DNA of 8,271 nucleotides from Bacteroidota bacterium (GTDB lineage Bacteria; Bacteroidota; Bacteroidia; Flavobacteriales_D; Crocinitomicaceae). Each line of letters opens with the position of its first letter. Within the stretch, counting starts at the first letter, position 1. The translations under genes and the position numbers were made by a program. This document shows positions 6,448-8,271 of the stretch, one piece after another. Location: the NCBI GenBank assembly GCA_016866415.1, contig VGML01000090.1:1-8271 (forward strand), given 5' to 3'. The notes beneath the pieces are model-generated. The model saw only the letters and a list, made by a program, of their open reading frames with translations, was not told where the DNA came from and did not search any database.

Positions 6448-6946
6448 ATGGAGTCACTTTTACGCCTTTGTCTTTTAATTTCTTTGCGATTAAACAGGGA
6501 TCGTTATCGCAAGATTCAAGGCCATCCGTGATTAAAATGATAAAATTCCTCGCTAACGTATCTGGAAAATCACCGGCTGAGGCTTCCAAAGATCGGGCAA
6601 TTGGTGTGGCTCCTTTTGCTTTAATTGTTCGAACTTTCGTTTGAATAGCATCAACTGTGTTTGCTGCAAATGGGACCTCTAATTTGGTGTCGGCGCAATC
6701 TTGGTAGGTATTTGTAACTTCTGACTGATGTCCGTAAACGCGAAGTGCAATTTCCAAATTGGGGACCCCTCTTAATTTCTCAACAGATTGAATCAAAATA
6801 TCCTTAGCGGCATCCATTCGGGTTTGTTTGTCCCAATCCAAGTTCATGGAGTTAGAGGCATCAAGAATAAATAAAATTCGCGTTGTTTTTTGACTAAATG
6901 CTAGTCCGAATGAAAAGAAAAATAATATGAGTAAAAGGGTTTTCAC
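6305..6946 (-). CDS. VWA-domain protein, N-terminal part (shifts frame near residue 178)
   Basis: This 213-residue frame has a signal peptide (residues 1-18, KTLLLILFFFSFGLAFS) and then a von Willebrand A domain from about 22. The metal-ion-dependent adhesion site looks complete: DASNS (Asp29, Ser31, Ser33), Thr114 in KGATPIA, and Asp141 in ILITDGLESC. It is predicted to be exported and to bind a divalent cation and a protein partner. The start is GTG at 6946-6944, sharing one base with the TAG stop of the transketolase N-half; no other start would keep the signal peptide. The family-like sequence ends at about FKCV (181-184). The last 29 residues (QGRIEQCHHKSTF...) do not look like the family and are probably read out of frame until a stop at 6305. 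The cysteines at 84, 146, 151 and 183 fit an exported protein. Confidence 0.8.
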   Translation of the reverse strand: MKTLLLILFFFSFGLAFSQKTTRILFILDASNSMNLDWDKQTRMDAAKDILIQSVEKLRGVPNLEIALRVYGHQSEVTNTYQDCADTKLEVPFAANTVDAIQTKVRTIKAKGATPIARSLEASAGDFPDTLARNFIILITDGLESCDNDPCLIAKKLKDKGVKVTPFVIGLGMDLSYLEKFKCVQGRIEQCHHKSTFEYYGTNQLERYFEKTN

Positions 6947-7788
6947 TAATAGTCTCCCAGTGTTTCTTCTAATTGATTAAGAGCAGATTGGAGTTGCTCT
7001 GCATTTGGTGCTGAACCGTGCCATTTGTGCGTTCCCATCATATAATCAACTCCTTGACCCATTTCTGTTTTCATAATTATTACAATTGGTTTCCCATTTC
7101 CCGTTTCGTTTTTTGCATTCATCATCGTAGAACGCATATTTTCAAAATCGTGACCATCCATGTGAAAAACTTCCCATCCAAAAGCTTGCCATTTTAGTTC
7201 AAGGTTACCAAGAGAGAGCACGTCTTCCACATCTCCATCAATTTGACGCCCATTATAATCAATTGTTGCAATAATATTATCAACTTTATTTGCTGCAGCA
7301 TACATGGCCGCTTCCCAAATCTGTCCTTCTTGTAATTCACCGTCTCCATGAAGCGTGTAAACAATGGATTTATCGTTGTTCAACTTTTTCACTTGTGCTG
7401 CACCAACACCAACTGATAATCCTTGGCCAAGTGAACCAGACGCCATTCGAACTCCTGGTAATTTTTTGTCCGTAGAAGGGTGTCCTTGTAAACGGGAAGA
7501 TAGTTTTCTGAAAGTTGCCAATTCGTTCACTGGGAAAAAGCCCGCTCTCGATAAAACACTATACCATACAGGAGAAATATGACCGTTTGAAAGGAAAAAC
7601 AAATCTTCATTTTTCCCATCCATGTTGAATTCTTGAGCATTGAATTTCATCCATTCAAAATACAGAAATGTTAAAAAATCGGCACAGCCCAAAGAACCGC
7701 CTGGGTGCCCGGAATTTACCGCAGCAACCATTCTAACAATGTCTCTCCGCACTTGAGAGGCGACTTTCTGTAATTTCAAATTGTTCAT
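6946..7788 (-). CDS. Transketolase, N-terminal subunit (thiamine diphosphate-binding domain)
   Basis: This 280-residue cytoplasmic protein is the first half of a split transketolase and pairs with the C-terminal subunit at 5629-4670. Seen motifs are NSGHPGGSLG (25-34) with an active-site-type His28, SNGH (67-70), QGHPS (101-105), GSLGQGLSVG (118-127), and the thiamine diphosphate/metal motif starting HGDGELQEGQ (147-156) and ending in IDYNG (176-180, Asn179 as metal ligand). THKWHG (253-258) is also typical. The length matches known split N-halves. It leads a three-gene operon and ends TAG, sharing one base with the GTG of the VWA gene. A -7 promoter element lies just upstream. Unlike the usual arrangement I know, in which both halves are adjacent, a VWA gene separates them. 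Conserved motifs are intact, so it should be active once paired. Confidence 0.94.
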   Translation of the reverse strand: MNNLKLQKVASQVRRDIVRMVAAVNSGHPGGSLGCADFLTFLYFEWMKFNAQEFNMDGKNEDLFFLSNGHISPVWYSVLSRAGFFPVNELATFRKLSSRLQGHPSTDKKLPGVRMASGSLGQGLSVGVGAAQVKKLNNDKSIVYTLHGDGELQEGQIWEAAMYAAANKVDNIIATIDYNGRQIDGDVEDVLSLGNLELKWQAFGWEVFHMDGHDFENMRSTMMNAKNETGNGKPIVIIMKTEMGQGVDYMMGTHKWHGSAPNAEQLQSALNQLEETLGDY

Positions 7789-7811
7789 TTTGAGGGATTA
7801 AAAATTCAAAA

Positions 7812-7819
7812 CAAAGCTA
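7812..7819 (-). promoter_or_regulatory. Promoter -7 element upstream of the transketolase operon
   Basis: Read on the - strand, these bases are TAGCTTTG, an exact match to the Bacteroidota -7 consensus TAnnTTTG, 23 bases before the ATG at 7788. No convincing TTTG or TTG is seen at the usual -33 distance, so the site may be weak or activator-dependent. Confidence 0.4.
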
Positions 7820-7831
7820 AGTTTTATTATC

Positions 7832-7867
7832 TTAGTGCATTCTTGAAATATTTTAACAATTAGTGCA
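7832..7867. repeat. Pair of 8-base direct repeats in divergent intergenic region
   Basis: TTAGTGCA occurs at 7832-7839 and again at 7860-7867, 28 bases apart start to start. The pair lies upstream of the transketolase -7 element, in the 124-base gap between divergent genes. Paired sites spaced like this could bind a regulator on roughly the same helix face after nearly three turns, but chance is not excluded. The rest of the gap shows no RNA gene or other clear signal. Confidence 0.25.
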
Positions 7868-7912
7868 ACTTTTCAACGAGTAATTAAGTCATCAAAAAAT
7901 ACGATTTGTTTT

Positions 7913-8271
7913 ATGAAAAAAATCTTCTTTTCAACTTTTATTTTTTGCTCCTCATTTTCTCTTTTTTCTCAGAAATATAGTGAGGATCTTGAAAAAAGTT
8001 ATACCAAAACCGAGTTAAAGAAAATGAGTTCTGAGGACCTGATTTTGTTAGAATTTGGCTTAAATAACGGTTTTTACATCACAGCTTTGCCGTCCAAGGA
8101 ATCTTCTGATATAAAAAAGCTTAATGTTACTACCGAAATTAAAAAATTCACAGACTTAGGATTGCGTATTGAAAATCAAAATCAATACTTCAACATCGTT
8201 GGAACCGATAAAATGTTGGTTGTCAAATCCAAGTATGTGTTACAAAATGAATTAAAAAACAAGAACAATTA
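7913..8271 (+). CDS. Secreted protein of unknown function, 3' end at window edge
   Basis: An open frame starts at ATG 7913 and runs to the last base: 119 codons plus the bases TA, so it may stop with the very next base or continue. Residues 1-20 (MKKIFFSTFIFCSSFSLFSQ) form a typical signal peptide. The mature part is charged and Lys/Glu-rich (KYSEDLEKSYTKTELKKMSSEDLILLEFGLNNGFYI), then LGLRIENQNQYFNIVGTDKMLVVKSKYVL. I recognise no domain or motif, although such short secreted proteins are frequent in Flavobacteriales. No enzyme-like residues stand out, and only one Cys occurs, within the leader. It is divergent from the transketolase operon. Near-consensus TACGATTTG (7900-7908) is too close to the ATG to be a convincing promoter. 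Confidence 0.68.
   Translation, partial: MKKIFFSTFIFCSSFSLFSQKYSEDLEKSYTKTELKKMSSEDLILLEFGLNNGFYITALPSKESSDIKKLNVTTEIKKFTDLGLRIENQNQYFNIVGTDKMLVVKSKYVLQNELKNKNN

Larger units (their letters stand above)
5632..6946 (-). pseudogene. Secreted VWA-domain protein gene, frame-disrupted
   Basis: The two overlapping frames here (6946-6305 and up to 5632) are, in my reading, one gene broken near 6395-6414. The N-terminal part carries the signal peptide and VWA domain; the C-terminal part continues what Bacteroidota VWA proteins of this kind have after that domain. Restored, the protein would have about 450 residues. It sits between the two transketolase halves, overlapping the first by one base and ending two bases before the second. 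The disruption may be a true mutation or a sequence or assembly error; the window alone cannot decide. The two parts are described in their own entries. Confidence 0.7.

Noticed and set aside
6305..6946. VWA protein as part of a MoxR-VWA, ternary or defence-type system
   Set aside because: No MoxR ATPase, kinase, phosphatase or nuclease gene is nearby, and the protein is exported with metabolic neighbours.
4670..7788. 1-deoxyxylulose-5-phosphate synthase or pyruvate dehydrogenase E1 instead of transketolase
   Set aside because: The motifs NSGHPGGSLG, HGDGELQEGQ and THKWHG, and the lengths of both halves, fit split transketolase better.

Overview
The window reads as AT-rich chromosomal DNA of a Bacteroidota bacterium, most likely a member of the Flavobacteriales (a Fluviicola/Crocinitomicaceae-like lineage is an inference). 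The reasons are a transketolase split into two genes, a short secreted CxxC membrane protein of a type I recall from this phylum, promoter elements of the TTTG / TAnnTTTG kind, lipoprotein and secreted proteins with phylum-typical leaders, and an absence of strong Shine-Dalgarno sites. Most of the window is housekeeping. I see no phage, IS, CRISPR, rRNA or tRNA signal.

Layout. (1) 3-965, + strand: the C-terminal two thirds of class II fumarase (fumC), cut by the window edge and followed by a clear intrinsic terminator. (2) 2590-1026, - strand: a two-gene unit of a TPR lipoprotein and an overlapping polytopic membrane protein that starts at GTG. (3) 2657-4582, + strand: a good Bacteroidota-type promoter, a small secreted CxxC membrane protein, and directly abutting it a large RluA-family pseudouridine synthase with an unusual N-terminal half. 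(4) 4583-4669: a convergent intergenic stretch with degenerate 7-base repeats and a hairpin. (5) 7788-4670, - strand: a tight operon, transketolase N-half, secreted VWA-domain protein, transketolase C-half. (6) 7913 to the end, + strand: a secreted protein of unknown function, cut by the window edge.

The two transketolase halves must assemble to make one pentose-phosphate enzyme, yet an unrelated secreted VWA protein sits between them, coupled to the first half by a one-base overlap and two bases from the second. That VWA gene is broken: its MIDAS-bearing N-terminal half and its C-terminal half lie in different frames. The join has a telling feature. The same 20 bases (6395-6414) encode the expected end of the first half in one frame and the expected start of the second half in the other, as if two near-identical copies had collapsed into one with loss of the short stretch between them. 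This could be a real deletion or an assembly error, and it matters because it affects translation upstream of an essential-type gene.

I do not find a complete undescribed system. The best leads are the collapsed repeat in the VWA gene, the interrupted transketolase operon, the cysteine-containing module of the pseudouridine synthase, and the heptamer-repeat intergenic region.
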